Shown here: piece after piece, positions 18,982-27,313 of the stretch | Layout of the letters: each line of letters opens with the position of its first letter | Position numbering within the stretch: the first letter of the stretch is position 1 | DNA from: a virus | Virus record (IMG/VR): IMGVR_UViG_3300043410_000417 | Coordinates: 1-61,976 of that record | DNA: 61,976 nucleotides | Strand: one strand, 5' to 3' | Notes under the pieces: generated by a model | Database searches by the model: none | What the model was told of the DNA's origin: nothing | What the model saw: the letters and a program-made list of their open reading frames with translations, nothing else | Made by a program: the position numbers and the translations under genes

Positions 18982-19784
18982 TTCAATAAATCATTTGGCA
19001 TGTATACACGACCCTCAAACATTTCTACTTCAATAACATTACCTGCAGTAGAAGTCAGAAACATCGCATCAGCATAATGTATAAATGATTCTGGTTTAAG
19101 ATCAGTATACTTAAAAGTAATACCGTTCTGGTCGCAATACTCTTTCACCTTATCCATAACCGTGCCTTGCAGACGATTGAATTTCGGAGCATAAACAACC
19201 CCACCTTGAATCATCCCGACATTGAATCCTGGACCTTCAGTGACGTAACCTCTACGGTCTGTCAGAATCGCAGTATCATAATGACGGTCAATGGCTTCCC
19301 ACTGAGCAAGCGTCAGGTCATTCCAAGCAAAGTTCTTCATTGTCTGATCAATGGCTTCGTTGCGCTTTTGTTTAGCGAGACAGACATTGGCAGTGTTAGA
19401 CTTATTAAAACCGAAATAAGGTTTAATGTATGCGTAGAAGTTAGGTGTGCAAGAAACTAAGTCGCGAGGATTACCAGAGGATGGAATTCCACGAGTGACA
19501 GCGATCCACACTAAACAATCCTTCTGGTCAAGTGGAGCCTTAACGTGAAGGACTTTCAGGATTGCTTCTAGATCTTTGGCAGTGTATCCCAAAGGAATAC
19601 GCCATCCTTCGCAACTTCTAATGAAACGATTTAGGTGCGCTTCAAGATTAACGAATTCACCATCTTTGATGGCGATTACGTCGTAGGTTGCGTCAGAATG
19701 AATAAAGCCGAGATCTAGGATGGATACCTGTAGATCTCGGACTTTACAGAAACTGCCGTTGTGGTAGGCAGGAAAATCTAGCAT
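18960..19784 (-). CDS. Class IV PLP-dependent aminotransferase
   Basis: A 274-residue fold-type IV aminotransferase (branched-chain / D-amino-acid / aminodeoxychorismate lyase group): DLQVSILDLGFIHSDATYDV, LEAHLNRFIRSC, MKNFAWNDLTLAQWEA with the candidate Schiff-base Lys, ILTDRRGYVTEGPGFNVG, and a C-terminal FLTSTAGNVIEVE. The start at MLDFPAYHNG overlaps the stop of the small membrane protein (ATGA). The exact substrate cannot be read. Rare in phages: possible roles are an auxiliary metabolic gene or supply of an amine donor for DNA hypermodification. Confidence 0.85.
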   Translation of the reverse strand: MLDFPAYHNGSFCKVRDLQVSILDLGFIHSDATYDVIAIKDGEFVNLEAHLNRFIRSCEGWRIPLGYTAKDLEAILKVLHVKAPLDQKDCLVWIAVTRGIPSSGNPRDLVSCTPNFYAYIKPYFGFNKSNTANVCLAKQKRNEAIDQTMKNFAWNDLTLAQWEAIDRHYDTAILTDRRGYVTEGPGFNVGMIQGGVVYAPKFNRLQGTVMDKVKEYCDQNGITFKYTDLKPESFIHYADAMFLTSTAGNVIEVEMFEGRVYMPNDLLKCIQSYF

Positions 19785-19969
19785 CAGCTTCGGTTGAAAC
19801 GTAGACCAGAACCACCAACAGCACCACTCAACAGCAGAGAAGCCAGCCAAGTATCAAAAGTGTATGGGATTGCCAGTACAGGGAACAAAGTGTTCAATGC
19901 CCAGATTGAACAGAAGGGTGCCATCACTACGATGAACAGAGCGAGGAAAACGTAAAAAAGAATTTTCAT
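19784..19969 (-). CDS. Small membrane protein, 61 aa
   Basis: MKILFYVFLALFIVVMAPF followed by ALNTLFPVLAIPYTFDTW, two hydrophobic segments, resembling a small membrane protein found in several aquatic T4-like phages. The start at 19969 is chosen over the longer frame because the upstream extension is not hydrophobic-protein like. It overlaps the aminotransferase start (ATGA). Confidence 0.65.
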   Translation of the reverse strand: MKILFYVFLALFIVVMAPFCSIWALNTLFPVLAIPYTFDTWLASLLLSGAVGGSGLRFNRS

Positions 19970-19974
19970 AATAA

Positions 19975-20232
19975 TCACTTGTAAGAAATTAGGGATTCGA
20001 GACGGAAACTGCGCCATTCACTTTTGTCGAGATCGAATACGCGGATAGCGGATCCAGCAGTGCTGCTAGATTGGCTCGTCTTTGGGTGTTTGTCGGTTGG
20101 GATGTGGACGTCTGAGAGCGTGCATCGCATTTCGCGTTCGCTCCCATCAACTTTTGTAAATCGGACAGTGGTCTCACCAGCGCGCAAAGTTTTGAGGACA
20201 TCTTCTTTCAGAGGCTCCAGATTAGTTTCCAT
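19975..20232 (-). CDS. SH3 beta-barrel fold protein, DUF2693-like
   Basis: An 85-residue protein with TVRFTKVDGSEREMRCTLS...IPTDKHPKT and RVFDLDKSEWRSFRLESLIS, matching the DUF2693 / SH3-barrel family common in T4-like phages. Function unknown; probable nucleic-acid or protein interaction module. The start at METNLEP has AAGGAAATTGATA upstream. Confidence 0.78.
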   Translation of the reverse strand: METNLEPLKEDVLKTLRAGETTVRFTKVDGSEREMRCTLSDVHIPTDKHPKTSQSSSTAGSAIRVFDLDKSEWRSFRLESLISYK

Positions 20233-20449
20233 TATCAATTTCCTTTTTAAGGGTGTTCACGATTGGTTCAAAAAACTCTACAAACTCTTTACGAGAGTAG
20301 AACGTTTGGATCTTGTTAGCGATCTCACCCTTTAGGGTAGGATCCTCAAGACGGTAACCATAAGTTACCTCGATGTTGTCGTAAGCGACTTCCTTCACTG
20401 AAAACAGTGTAGTAAATCCATTACGGCAAATTTCCCATTCATAATTCAT
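20222..20449 (-). CDS. Hypothetical protein, 75 aa
   Basis: Small alpha/beta protein beginning MNYEWEICRNGFTTLF with FYSRKEFVEFFEPIVNTL towards the end. Start overlaps the stop of the upstream basic peptide. No family recognised; a coupled gene in a run of small conserved proteins. Confidence 0.6.
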   Translation of the reverse strand: MNYEWEICRNGFTTLFSVKEVAYDNIEVTYGYRLEDPTLKGEIANKIQTFYSRKEFVEFFEPIVNTLKKEIDNGN

Positions 20450-20576
20450 CAGTTGCCTTTCGGTGCTTTGGGTTGCGAGTGTACTTGACCTTCGACTCTA
20501 CCACACGCATGCGGTACTTCGGGGTGCGCAAGTCTTTTGCGACCAAGTTTTTCGGTTTCGAAGGTTTATTATACAT
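20439..20576 (-). CDS. Small basic protein, 45 aa
   Basis: Highly basic peptide starting MYNKPSKPKNLVAKDLRTPKY with an internal YRMRVVESKVKYTRN, similar in style to a small conserved protein of T4-like aquatic phages. AGAGGATGTG precedes the ATG. Its stop overlaps the next start. The role may be nucleic-acid binding, inferred only from charge. Confidence 0.6.
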   Translation of the reverse strand: MYNKPSKPKNLVAKDLRTPKYRMRVVESKVKYTRNPKHRKATDEL

Positions 20577-20585
20577 CACATCCTC

Positions 20586-20807
20586 TTACAAAGCAAATTT
20601 AGAAAGCAACGATTTTGCCTCTTTGAATTCTCCTAGATCTTCTTCCAAAGCCTCTGCAATAAGCATTTGTTGCAGGGCATCCGCCAGAATTTGGTCTTCA
20701 CGACCAAGACTCTGCCACCACTGGTTATACTCATCAAAGGTATCCAGTGACCACATCATATCAAGCATTTCTACCTGATATTGCGAAAGTCCGTTAAGCT
20801 GAATCAT
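20586..20807 (-). CDS. Conserved small acidic protein, 73 aa
   Basis: MIQLNGLSQYQVEMLDMMWS followed by LGREDQILADALQQMLIAEALEED; a small acidic protein of a type that I associate with T4-like aquatic phages near mazG. Function unknown. Its ATG overlaps the stop of the MazG-like gene (TAATG). Confidence 0.65.
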   Translation of the reverse strand: MIQLNGLSQYQVEMLDMMWSLDTFDEYNQWWQSLGREDQILADALQQMLIAEALEEDLGEFKEAKSLLSKFAL

Positions 20808-21076
20808 TATTTAGCTCCAATGTTAGACCATTTTGCAAGTTTCTCTTTCTTATTTACACCAGCCTTTGCAACTTCTACAGCGTCAATAAGTTTGTGCTCG
20901 ATCATTAGTTCGATCATACAAACCAAATCACCAACTTCTTCGGTTAGTCGAGCACGATTAGTCGCACCATTGTGTTCACCGTCAATACCGAATCGGAATA
21001 CCTTACTGATAGCCTGTGTTACTTCAGCGCATTCTTCCTGTGCAATTCGCAAAATCTCTTGTTCAGCCGAGTTCAT
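20807..21076 (-). CDS. mazG: MazG-like nucleotide pyrophosphohydrolase
   Basis: An 89-residue all-alpha NTP pyrophosphohydrolase domain: EECAEVTQAISKVFRFG with the first acidic pair (residues 14-17) and LTEEVGDLVCMIELM with the E-x-x-D metal-binding set near 47-51. MazG-type enzymes hydrolyse (d)NTPs to monophosphates, which phages may use to recycle nucleotides or remove aberrant ones. Single-domain, as usual in aquatic phages. Co-transcribed with the preceding 53-aa gene. Confidence 0.85.
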   Translation of the reverse strand: MNSAEQEILRIAQEECAEVTQAISKVFRFGIDGEHNGATNRARLTEEVGDLVCMIELMIEHKLIDAVEVAKAGVNKKEKLAKWSNIGAK

Positions 21077-21224
21077 TATACAATTCCATTTCTAGTTCCC
21101 ACTCATCACACTGGAAGATGTAATACATCTCTTCCAGAAAGTCTTCATATTGCAGATCGATCACCTCTTGACGAATCTCGTCAGAAGCCTCTTGCAATTC
21201 CAGATTAATCTCATTAAGTTCCAT
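21063..21224 (-). CDS. Small acidic protein, 53 aa
   Basis: Acidic peptide beginning MELNEINLELQEASDEIRQE; GAGGAATTAT precedes the ATG and the TGA overlaps the start of mazG. It is the first gene after the promoter at 21254-21282. No family recognised. Confidence 0.6.
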   Translation of the reverse strand: MELNEINLELQEASDEIRQEVIDLQYEDFLEEMYYIFQCDEWELEMELYNELG

Positions 21225-21253
21225 GATAATTCCTCATCAACCCTAACACCGTT

Positions 21254-21282
21254 AGTATACCCTCAAGTCAAATGCAAGACAA
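21254..21282 (-). promoter_or_regulatory. Sigma70-like promoter
   Basis: TTGTCT (21277-21282), 17 bases, TATACT (21254-21259) on the minus strand, directly downstream of the terminator at 21297. Confidence 0.65.
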
Positions 21283-21296
21283 GCCCTAAATTGCAA

Positions 21297-21317
21297 AACC
21301 CCACACTTGGTGGGGTT
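21297..21317 (-). terminator. Hairpin terminator, identical to that at 53761
   Basis: AACCCCAC/GTGGGGTT stem with a five-base loop; the minus strand continues TTTGC. It separates the membrane-protein block from the small-gene operon. The same 21-base sequence with similar flanks recurs at 53761-53781. Confidence 0.7.
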
Positions 21318-21338
21318 TCTTTGTAACACTTAGGTTTA

Positions 21339-21392
21339 CTTCTTTGGGTGTTTACCACCGCAAACTGGACATTCTTCGATTAGACCCATAGG
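21339..21392 (-). CDS. Putative 17-aa zinc-knuckle peptide
   Basis: MGLIEECPVCGGKHPKK follows GGAGTTTTCCT and overlaps the end of the 21380-21919 gene. A CPVCGG pair suggests metal binding. It may simply be a chance ORF. Confidence 0.3.
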
Positions 21393-21919
21393 AAAACTCC
21401 TTGCAATAATAGGATGATACCAAGAGCACCAACACCCCAAGAGGCGTAGTACATACGCATGTCAACTGCAATAATAGAAGCAGATAGCAACACGATTGCA
21501 AGTTGGAACAACATACCAGAGAAAGTCAACCATGGGCTGTGAACACGAGCCTCATCACGAGCAGCTTCTTGGGCACGAGCCTTGTCAAGCAACTCTTTCT
21601 TTCCTTCTCCAGATTTTGGATCAGATTCATAGCGGTCAATTTTAGATTGTAGCTTTTCAACACGAGCCTTGTCGCCCATCTTCTTAGCTTCTTCAAGTTG
21701 ACCTTCAGCGATAGATTGCTTGATAGACTTAGACTGATAGAATCCGTATGTGTTGGATGCTTTCAGTAGGTTAGTCATCGCTGCACCGCTGAAACTATTG
21801 GAGAAGTAAGTATTGATTGCTAGCAACAATGCCATTACAACAATTACCAATCCTGCTTTGTCTTTAATCGCAGCTTCGCGTTCGCTACGAGTTGGGGCTT
21901 TCTTTACTTCTTCTGCCAT
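21380..21919 (-). CDS. DUF4337-like membrane protein
   Basis: A 179-residue protein with a hydrophobic segment at about 23-40, then KASNTYGFYQSKSIKQSIAE, the signature segment of the DUF4337 family, a charged helical region (80-120) and two C-terminal hydrophobic segments (about 130-150 and 160-178). Cytoplasmic coiled coil between membrane anchors. Function unknown; it is the first of several phage membrane proteins in this block and may affect the inner membrane during infection. Confidence 0.75.
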   Translation of the reverse strand: MAEEVKKAPTRSEREAAIKDKAGLVIVVMALLLAINTYFSNSFSGAAMTNLLKASNTYGFYQSKSIKQSIAEGQLEEAKKMGDKARVEKLQSKIDRYESDPKSGEGKKELLDKARAQEAARDEARVHSPWLTFSGMLFQLAIVLLSASIIAVDMRMYYASWGVGALGIILLLQGVFLWV

Positions 21920-21928
21920 TTTACTTCC

Positions 21929-22438
21929 TTACTTTGCTAATGGATTGTCAAGAGCCTTCTGGATCTTGGAATCGACTTCTTTCTTGATCTCTTTGATCTC
22001 ACGCTCTGTAGACTGACGGACTGAACGTAGTTCTTGATCAGTTTCGCGCTGTGACTGTTTAGTCGAACGCTCAACGTTATCAACAACAGTCTCTAGACGA
22101 CGGATGTCACCCTTAAGATCGTTCTTGATGTCCTGTGTATACTGAACAGACTTTTCGCTGTTCTGCATAGTGATTTCCATCTTTTTATTTAGTTCAGAAA
22201 GATCTGGAGCAACATACTCAGTGATACGCTTCTTCATACTTTGATAGTCTTTGTAGACTTCGAAAGCACCGTACAAGCCACCAAGAGTAGAAGAGACGAT
22301 AGTGAACGCTACCATTAGTTTGGCAGGTGTGAACTCATACCCACCGATACTAATAACAGTGTCCTTGCTAGCGTACTTCTTCGCTGCTTCTTCTAACTGG
22401 TCAACCTTAGCGTTGACGTCTTTAATTTCTTCTCCCAT
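21929..22438 (-). CDS. Membrane-anchored coiled-coil protein
   Basis: A 169-residue protein: N-terminal charged helix, one or two hydrophobic stretches (PAKLMVAFTIVSSTLGGLYG near 38-57), then a long heptad-rich coiled coil from about 70 to 165 with many Glu, Lys and Arg. Topology resembles XhlA-like or phage membrane tethers. Separated by nine bases from the DUF4337 gene. No enzymatic motif. Confidence 0.6.
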   Translation of the reverse strand: MGEEIKDVNAKVDQLEEAAKKYASKDTVISIGGYEFTPAKLMVAFTIVSSTLGGLYGAFEVYKDYQSMKKRITEYVAPDLSELNKKMEITMQNSEKSVQYTQDIKNDLKGDIRRLETVVDNVERSTKQSQRETDQELRSVRQSTEREIKEIKKEVDSKIQKALDNPLAK

Positions 22439-22439
22439 T

Positions 22440-24134
22440 TTAGTTTCCTTTGTATTGAGATTCTACCAATTCATTGTGTAGTGTATCGGTCGGACCAAAC
22501 AACCCACGACCGAGTCTTCTATTGTCTACGTTTACTTGATTATTGTAGACCGTGAATGGTTTATACCCGATTCCATCGGGCATGAAAGTTTTACCGTAGT
22601 TGTCAAAGCCTGGAGTGAAACCCATTGCTTGAATAACTACATTTTGTACCTGCTTCTGTGCTTCTAGATCGGTAGCTTTACCCATCTCTTTAGCTAGATT
22701 CTTACCCTTCTCAACAGCATCGCGCTTAGCAGCTTCTTGTCTGCGTTCAGCTAGAGCCTGACGAGCAGTTGGTTGTGGCTTCTCACCACCCTGTGGTCCA
22801 CCTTGTGGCGGTTGTCCCTGCGGACCACCTTCTGGTTTTGGACCTTCAGGTTTCTTGTCCTGCTGACCCTGTTGTGGAGCACTAGGTGGTGGAGGTGGTT
22901 GAACCAACTGTACTGGAGCAGCTGGCGCTGCAGCAGAGTTAGCGGATGTTGCTGGTGGAGGAAGAGCCTTATCAACTACAGCAGAACCAGTTGTTGATGT
23001 GCTAACTGTTCCAGAAGAGTCAACAGTGGCAGTAGTTGTTGGAGCAGTCTGAGCGATTACACCTGCAGTTGCTACTGTTCCAGCAATCCCCTGCTGCTCA
23101 AGAACCATCTTCTTGGCATATGCTACAGCGTAGTCTGGACACTTCGAATCGTACAGAGCATTCAGTCTACATTGTTGATCAAAGTAGGCGCTAGCATAAC
23201 CAGAACAAGTTGTTGATGAAAGTGGATTAATAGTGCATTGTTGTGTTGCATACGCTTCAGCATATCCTGTACAACGAGTGTTGTAGAGTGGATTCGCTGT
23301 GCATTGCTGATTGAAGTACGCTTGTTCATATCCCTCACATGTGGTAGAATAGAGTGGGTTGGTAGAGCACTGATAGTTTAGATACGCATTAGCGTATCCT
23401 GGACAGTCAGGAGAGTAAAGCGGATTGATCGTGCACTGTTGAGTTTGATATGCTGCTGCATACCCAGAACACTGAGTAGAGTATAGAGGGTTAGCAGTAC
23501 ACTGTTGAGTCAGGTAAGCTGCAGCGTATCCTGGGCAGTTAGGACTAGACAGAGGATTAGCTGAGCACTGGTCAAATGTATAGTTTAGAGTCAGAGAAGG
23601 GTTTCTAACCTGTGGACCATAGTAACCAGCCCAGTAACGGCTATCCTTACCACTAAACTTAAGAGAGAAGTTAGCGATGTCTGCTGCTAGAAGACCTGGA
23701 CTAGTGAAGGTTTCTGTTCCACTGAATGTTGTCCAGTCAGTAGTTGTACCAAGAGCCCAAGACTTATAGTGTAGAGATGACCCATTATTAGCAGAGAAGT
23801 TTACTGCTGCTGTTAGGTTACCACTTGTCATTCCCTGATTCAAGTACTGCCAAGAGTAGTTATACCCAAGGATAGTCATACCACTATTCTGTAGCGCTGT
23901 ACTGAAGGCGTATGTATACGCCACGCTTGCCTGCGTATAACCGAACATAATCGTGTTCGTGGATGAGTTGTATCCAGGAGGTGAACCACCAGTAAGACCA
24001 CCACCAGTTGAGGTGGTGGCTACTGTACCTGTTAGGTTATTTGGTCCGATTAGGTTAGGAGAAACAGATTGCGCGTGTGCGTTGCAGATCAATCCTGCAA
24101 CCAATGCAGAAAGGATTACTGCTACTAACTTCAT
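22440..24134 (-). CDS. Secreted protein with seven 22-residue Cys repeats
   Basis: A 564-residue exported protein. Signal peptide MKLVAVILSALVAGLICNAHA. Residues of about 30-185 form a Ser/Thr/Gly/Asn-rich beta domain. Then seven tandem 22-residue repeats of the form QCxxNPLYSxxCxGYxxAYxxQ (residues about 186-340), each with two Cys that could form disulfides in the periplasm. A Pro/Gly/Gln-rich segment (about 400-455) and a charged C-terminal domain follow. Function unknown. Proteins with this repeat occur, as I recall, in other aquatic T4-like phages. Possible roles: periplasmic or envelope-anchored factor or virion protein. Confidence 0.65.
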   Translation of the reverse strand: MKLVAVILSALVAGLICNAHAQSVSPNLIGPNNLTGTVATTSTGGGLTGGSPPGYNSSTNTIMFGYTQASVAYTYAFSTALQNSGMTILGYNYSWQYLNQGMTSGNLTAAVNFSANNGSSLHYKSWALGTTTDWTTFSGTETFTSPGLLAADIANFSLKFSGKDSRYWAGYYGPQVRNPSLTLNYTFDQCSANPLSSPNCPGYAAAYLTQQCTANPLYSTQCSGYAAAYQTQQCTINPLYSPDCPGYANAYLNYQCSTNPLYSTTCEGYEQAYFNQQCTANPLYNTRCTGYAEAYATQQCTINPLSSTTCSGYASAYFDQQCRLNALYDSKCPDYAVAYAKKMVLEQQGIAGTVATAGVIAQTAPTTTATVDSSGTVSTSTTGSAVVDKALPPPATSANSAAAPAAPVQLVQPPPPPSAPQQGQQDKKPEGPKPEGGPQGQPPQGGPQGGEKPQPTARQALAERRQEAAKRDAVEKGKNLAKEMGKATDLEAQKQVQNVVIQAMGFTPGFDNYGKTFMPDGIGYKPFTVYNNQVNVDNRRLGRGLFGPTDTLHNELVESQYKGN

Positions 24135-24610
24135 TAGTCAGCACTCTTGACTTTTTGTGGCTTACGGTCTGGATTTTCTTCCCAGATTGCCTTAGCTTGT
24201 TCGCCGATCTTACCATCGACTGGACATGGAGTTCCTGCGTTCATCATAGCAGTAAATACACGTTCGTCTTGGCACATGATCGCGACTGCGGCAACCTTCA
24301 TACCCATGTCATAAACACCACGAGCTAACTTCAAGCGTTCGCAGTTTTTATCGGTGGTAGTACCACCCATGGAAATACCTAGAATTTGCGTTTGGACAGC
24401 AGCTGATGCTCCGACTGCACAAACATCGGAGTTAATAACTGTAATTGCTGGAGCCACCGCTGTTGGTGGAGGAGACTTCACTGTAGTAGTGCTGTCTGTT
24501 TTAGAATAAGATGTGCTATTAGAAGTCGAGTCAGTAACGATGGGGTCAATAGCCATCGCTGAAGATGTAAACATGACAAAAAGCAGCATCGTGCCGAACT
24601 TTTTGTTCAT
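24134..24610 (-). CDS. Exported hypothetical protein
   Basis: A 158-residue protein with an N-terminal signal peptide (MNKKFGTMLLFVMFTSSAMA), a Ser/Thr-rich stretch, and a conserved-looking core INSDVCAVGASAAVQTQ ... NCERLKLARGVYDMGMKVAAVAIMCQDERVF with several Cys. It ends one base into the repeat-protein gene (overlap) and both are likely secreted together. The late-like CTAAATAA octamer lies about 40 bases upstream. Function unknown. Confidence 0.62.
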   Translation of the reverse strand: MNKKFGTMLLFVMFTSSAMAIDPIVTDSTSNSTSYSKTDSTTTVKSPPPTAVAPAITVINSDVCAVGASAAVQTQILGISMGGTTTDKNCERLKLARGVYDMGMKVAAVAIMCQDERVFTAMMNAGTPCPVDGKIGEQAKAIWEENPDRKPQKVKSAD

Positions 24611-24664
24611 TTGGTTCCCTTTGTAAAAGTATTAAGAACACTTTTATTTAGGGGTTGCAAATTC

Positions 24665-25747
24665 TTACGGGGTTACTCGACGCCCCGCTGAATCATACTC
24701 AACGACCTTACCCTTATCGTTGACTTGAATCTCTTCGACTTCTTGTTCGATTGACTTAACGCCGATAGATTCGTTTACTTTACTTAGGAATGATCTAGCC
24801 TTGTCAGACTCTGGAATTTGACGATCTCTGAGGTATAGTTCTGAAGACCACTCAGTCGGGACTGGTTCTTCCTCTACTTGAATATCCTCTTCAAGTTCTT
24901 CTGGTGTAGGTGGTTCACCGACATCTGCTACCCAAGCATCAGGTTTAATGCTTTCTTCTTCCTCGGGCTTCTTATTGAAGAACTCTGTCCAGTTTGGTTG
25001 GGCGTTTCTCTTCATATTCCAGTTAGCAGCGATAAGCAATAGAACTGCCAATGGGTCGAAAACAGAAACGATCATCATAGTGACGAAACGAACAGCCTTC
25101 TCTAAGACGTCTGCGTTAGCGTTGTCTTCGTAGATTACAGCTGCGATGTACTTGATTGGTCCAACTTCGGCTTCAACCTTACGAGCCTCAGCGCGAATCG
25201 GTGCTGACTCTTCCATAAGTTTACTAACTGTCGCCTGTTCGGTTTGGATCTCACCCAAGAGACGGGTGCGCTCTTTAGCCTGAGATCTTCTGATAGCAAC
25301 TGCTTTATCGGCACCCTTTTCATCTGCGCTGCGTGCCATGACCTGATCCACCGACTCATCAAGTTGTTTAAGAGCTTTGCGGTTCGCATCGATATTATCC
25401 TTTGCTATCTTAACTTTCTCATCATATAGACTAACTTTAGCTGCGATGTCACCAGTTGGAATAGCCTGATCCAAGTGGGCTTTACTCAAGAAGCCGAAGA
25501 TACCCATCGATGTCAAGAACATCAGGATGATCAAAGCTGCTGTGAAGTAAGTTTTAAGAAGGATTGGAATCTCTTTCCAGTTTCGGTATAACCAAGAAGC
25601 CACGACTAGCTTAGCCGCACCCAGCAGAATCCCCATGACCATGATAGGTGTAGAGGCTGCAGCGAAGATAGCCATCAAACCGACGATGGCATACCACTCA
25701 GCTACGGCTGAAAGAGATAGGGCGATGACTAAGAGTAAGTATGTCAT
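24665..25747 (-). CDS. Multi-span membrane protein with coiled coil
   Basis: A 360-residue protein with four N-terminal hydrophobic helices (about 2-20, 24-50, 66-84, and a short 85-92), a 100-residue coiled-coil domain, another hydrophobic segment (TMMIVSVFDPLAVLLLIAA near 225-243), and an acidic Pro/Glu-rich cytoplasmic tail. Layout resembles the DUF4407 type of membrane protein. Similar proteins are common in aquatic T4-like phages. Role unknown; candidates include host envelope modulation or superinfection exclusion. Confidence 0.62.
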   Translation of the reverse strand: MTYLLLVIALSLSAVAEWYAIVGLMAIFAAASTPIMVMGILLGAAKLVVASWLYRNWKEIPILLKTYFTAALIILMFLTSMGIFGFLSKAHLDQAIPTGDIAAKVSLYDEKVKIAKDNIDANRKALKQLDESVDQVMARSADEKGADKAVAIRRSQAKERTRLLGEIQTEQATVSKLMEESAPIRAEARKVEAEVGPIKYIAAVIYEDNANADVLEKAVRFVTMMIVSVFDPLAVLLLIAANWNMKRNAQPNWTEFFNKKPEEEESIKPDAWVADVGEPPTPEELEEDIQVEEEPVPTEWSSELYLRDRQIPESDKARSFLSKVNESIGVKSIEQEVEEIQVNDKGKVVEYDSAGRRVTP

Positions 25748-26172
25748 AACTTGTTTTTGATATGGGATCCGTGGACTCGAACAGAGATCTGCCCGTTGTA
25801 GTAGTCGTCAGATTCCAGAACCTTTCTAGAAAATTGTTCCCTCGCTTCGATATAAGAACACTCTGCTTTTGATTTGCAGAAGAACAAAATCTCTCGTGTA
25901 AAGTTACCCTTACCGAGAGATGCTACATCTTTATTTAGTTCTATGGAAGACCCATAGTAGTCTAGCCAATCGGAGTCGATCTTGCCTTTGATCTTTTTTC
26001 TCTTCTTAGTGCCATTCTTTAAGGTAACCATCTTGTAGGTCGTCTTTGAGAACTTGGCGAGTTTCTTACCGATATATTTACGTTGATTGGTCAGGTTTGT
26101 AATTAGATATACAAACCCGACACAATCTTCAGTTAGTTCTAGTACTGGTTGATTTTTGTAATACCAAGTCAT
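25744..26172 (-). CDS. GIY-YIG-like nuclease
   Basis: A 142-residue protein with GFVYLITNLTNQRKYIGKK (residues 18-36), a recognisable GIY-YIG core, followed by DWLDYYGSS and an EARE segment near 109 with the candidate catalytic Glu. Small GIY-YIG proteins in T4-like phages include Seg-type homing endonucleases, but no free-standing homing context (duplicated flanks or split gene) is evident here. Coupled by overlap to the neighbouring small zinc-ribbon gene (ATGA). Confidence 0.75.
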   Translation of the reverse strand: MTWYYKNQPVLELTEDCVGFVYLITNLTNQRKYIGKKLAKFSKTTYKMVTLKNGTKKRKKIKGKIDSDWLDYYGSSIELNKDVASLGKGNFTREILFFCKSKAECSYIEAREQFSRKVLESDDYYNGQISVRVHGSHIKNKL

Positions 26173-26321
26173 TCTTGTTCATCTAGATCTTCCTCCTCAT
26201 AGATGTCAGCCGAACAGACTGGACAGTATACTAAATCTTCCGTTCCGTGGTCGTCTCCTTTGAGGGTGATCTTGCCTCTTGCTCCGCATTCATCACACTC
26301 AAAGTATTTAGTTGTTGCCAT
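26169..26321 (-). CDS. Small zinc-ribbon protein, 50 aa
   Basis: MATTKYFECDECGARGKITL and VYCPVCSADIYEEED: two CxxC pairs make a rubredoxin-like or zinc-ribbon fold. The ATG overlaps the nrdB stop (TAATG) and the TGA overlaps the next start, a tight operon. Role unknown; position after nrdB suggests a regulator or metal-handling factor. Confidence 0.7.
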   Translation of the reverse strand: MATTKYFECDECGARGKITLKGDDHGTEDLVYCPVCSADIYEEEDLDEQE

Positions 26322-27310
26322 TACGCTGCTTTCCCCCATACGTCGTCCCAGCTACCAGATAGAGCACCTTTAGCGTAGTCAGTGACTCGGTTCTCAAAGA
26401 AGTTACCGTGTACTGGCGCGTTGATCATTTCTTCTACCCATGGTAGTGGGTTCTTTTTAACTTTGAAAATACCCTTCATACCCATAGAAATCAAACGGCG
26501 GTCTGCAATGTAGCGGATGTATTGTTTGACGTCTTCTGGTTTAAGATCACGCATTTCATTACCAGCGAAAGACAAGTCAATAAATTTGTCTTCCAACTCC
26601 ACCATCTTTTCAGCGATGGTGTAGATTTTGCTCTTGAGTTCGTCGTTCCAGATCTCTGGGTTTTCTTTGACGTACTCTTTGAATAGCTTAATCATGGACT
26701 CGGCATGCATCGTTTCGTCAACGATAGACCAAGTAACGATCTGACCCATACCCTTCATCAAGCCATGACGAGGGAAGTTCAAGAGCATGATGAACGAAGA
26801 GAACAACTGCATACCTTCAGTGAAGGCAGAGAACACAGCGATGTGTTCTGCAGTTGAAGCAACTGTACCGTTACGAGAAGATAGATCCATGACGTAGTCA
26901 TGCTTATCTTTCATCTCTTGGTACTCCAAGAACTCATTGTATGTAGACTCAGGCATACCTAGAGTCTCGATCAGGTGAGAGTATGCAGCGATGTGTAGGG
27001 CTTCGCGAGCAGCAAAGCCAGACAACATCATCCGAATTTCAGGCTGAGGAAAATAAGGAAGATAATTGCGTACATAACCACCAGCCACGTCAATATCACC
27101 CTGTGTGAAGAAGCGGAATATATTTGTAAGAAACTTCTTTTCATCTTTGCTTAACTTCTTTTTCCAATCTTTAACGTCTTCCATCATAGGCACTTCGGTG
27201 TGTAACCAATGCGCCTGTTCGTGTTTTAACCATGCCTCATAAGCCCATGGGTAGTTGAACGGCTTAAAGTAGGTGCGTTCATCTGTTAGTTTACCGTGTT
27301 TCTTAACCAT
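26321..27310 (-). CDS. nrdB: Ribonucleotide reductase, class I beta subunit
   Basis: A 329-residue radical-bearing subunit. The diiron site is supplied by E/D-x-x-H sets: AAREALHIAAY (near 101-111), AEHIAVF (near 154) and DETMHAESM (near 194). It pairs with NrdA immediately upstream in a two-gene unit and generates the tyrosyl or metal radical for reduction of ribonucleotides. The C-terminus ends SGSWDDVWGKAA. Slightly shorter than E. coli NrdB (376). Strong family match. Confidence 0.94.
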   Translation of the reverse strand: MVKKHGKLTDERTYFKPFNYPWAYEAWLKHEQAHWLHTEVPMMEDVKDWKKKLSKDEKKFLTNIFRFFTQGDIDVAGGYVRNYLPYFPQPEIRMMLSGFAAREALHIAAYSHLIETLGMPESTYNEFLEYQEMKDKHDYVMDLSSRNGTVASTAEHIAVFSAFTEGMQLFSSFIMLLNFPRHGLMKGMGQIVTWSIVDETMHAESMIKLFKEYVKENPEIWNDELKSKIYTIAEKMVELEDKFIDLSFAGNEMRDLKPEDVKQYIRYIADRRLISMGMKGIFKVKKNPLPWVEEMINAPVHGNFFENRVTDYAKGALSGSWDDVWGKAA

Positions 27311-27313
27311 TTA

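Noticed and set aside
25744-26172. Homing endonuclease with insertion signs
   Set aside because: The GIY-YIG-like gene is smoothly coupled to its neighbours and no split or duplicated gene is visible.
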